Positions 63,971 through 64,000 of a DNA stretch of 64,000 nucleotides are shown here, piece by piece. Source of the stretch: Thermoplasmatales archaeon E-plasma (GTDB lineage Archaea; Thermoplasmatota; Thermoplasmata; Thermoplasmatales; Thermoplasmataceae); the NCBI GenBank assembly GCA_000496135.1, contig KI542674.1:372001-436000 (forward strand), given 5' to 3'. Within the stretch, counting starts at the first letter, position 1, and every line of letters begins with the position of its first letter. Position numbers and translations under genes: made by a program. The notes under the pieces were generated by a model. That model made no database searches. It was not told the origin of the DNA and saw only the letters and a list, made by a program, of their open reading frames with translations.

Positions 63971-64000
63971 ATGGCACTTGACAGTTTGAGGCCAAGAGCA
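63971..64000 (+). CDS. Partial gene at the window edge, possible CDP-alcohol phosphatidyltransferase
   Basis: Only ten codons are in view, encoding MALDSLRPRA. The ATG comes 2 bp after the fap7 stop, in line with continuation of the operon. The start resembles archaetidylinositol phosphate synthase-type enzymes, but ten residues are too few to tell. Confidence 0.3.
   Translation, partial: MALDSLRPRA

Noticed and set aside
1-64000. CRISPR arrays, rRNA genes, SRP RNA, RNase P RNA and replication origin repeats.
   Set aside because: No regular spaced repeats, and no matches by eye to the conserved cores of these RNAs; a covariance-model search would be decisive.

Overview
The window reads as a chromosomal segment of an archaeon of the order Thermoplasmatales (Ferroplasma/Cuniculiplasma/Thermoplasma-like). 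The grounds are the AT-rich sequence and the archaeal information-processing genes: exosome, proteasome alpha, PCNA, RadA, Rad50-Mre11-HerA-NurA, TiaS, Rpo4 and Rpo12. Many starts have a TATA box about 24-27 bp upstream of the start codon itself, which implies leaderless transcripts, while genes inside operons tend to have Shine-Dalgarno-like purine runs. The genus is inference; no 16S gene is present.

Layout. 0-3.2 kb: a GntR/DUF1648 pair, a GNAT acetyltransferase and an SPFH (stomatin-like) protein. 3.2-11.4 kb, minus strand: a long translation and RNA-processing superoperon running psmA, zinc-ribbon membrane protein, SBDS, rrp4, rrp41, rrp42, L37Ae, rpo12 (a 44-codon gene that is easily missed), pus10, L21e, rpo4, DUF655, ksgA. 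12-16.9 kb, plus strand: a broken nreA DNA-repair gene, a TatD-like hydrolase, gapdh-radA, and an HTH-ACT regulator. 17-25.8 kb: SepF, a GT2 glycosyltransferase, the rad50-mre11-herA-nurA end-resection operon and a site-2 protease with a structured leader. 26-38 kb: ThpR, GcvH, RlmE, a COG1395-type regulator with a partner of unknown function, an M61 PDZ protease, HemB, a GvpD-like ATPase paired with a DUF835 protein, QueD-QueC (archaeosine precursor) and malate dehydrogenase. 38-50.5 kb: DUF302, AhpD-like, a dienoyl-CoA-reductase-like SDR, tRNA-Arg(CCU), PCNA, an epimerase-like protein, an MFS sugar porter, GDPD, an alpha/beta hydrolase, tRNA-Gln(CUG), a TauE/DUF1634 pair and a GltD-like flavoprotein. 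50.5-64 kb: SerRS, ArfC-AhcY-ApgM, a large surface protein, a frameshifted hel308, and the trm5-like/uppS/tiaS/fap7 operon running off the right edge.

Three themes run through the region. DNA repair and replication is heavily represented (RadA, Rad50, Mre11, HerA, NurA, PCNA, Hel308, NreA). Two of these genes, nreA and hel308, are interrupted in this sequence. RNA maturation and tRNA modification is the second (exosome, Pus10, KsgA, RlmE, QueD/QueC, TiaS, Trm5-like, ThpR). The third is a set of lineage-specific membrane or regulatory proteins with no assigned function.

I see no CRISPR array, insertion sequence, integrase or rRNA gene. The least explained items are the GvpD-like/DUF835 gene pair, the GC-rich structured leader before the site-2 protease, the disrupted repair genes, the inverted repeats upstream of mdh and of the alpha/beta hydrolase, and several orphan proteins. 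Start codons were moved where a TATA box at the leaderless distance, or a Shine-Dalgarno run, favoured another codon; each case is stated in its entry.
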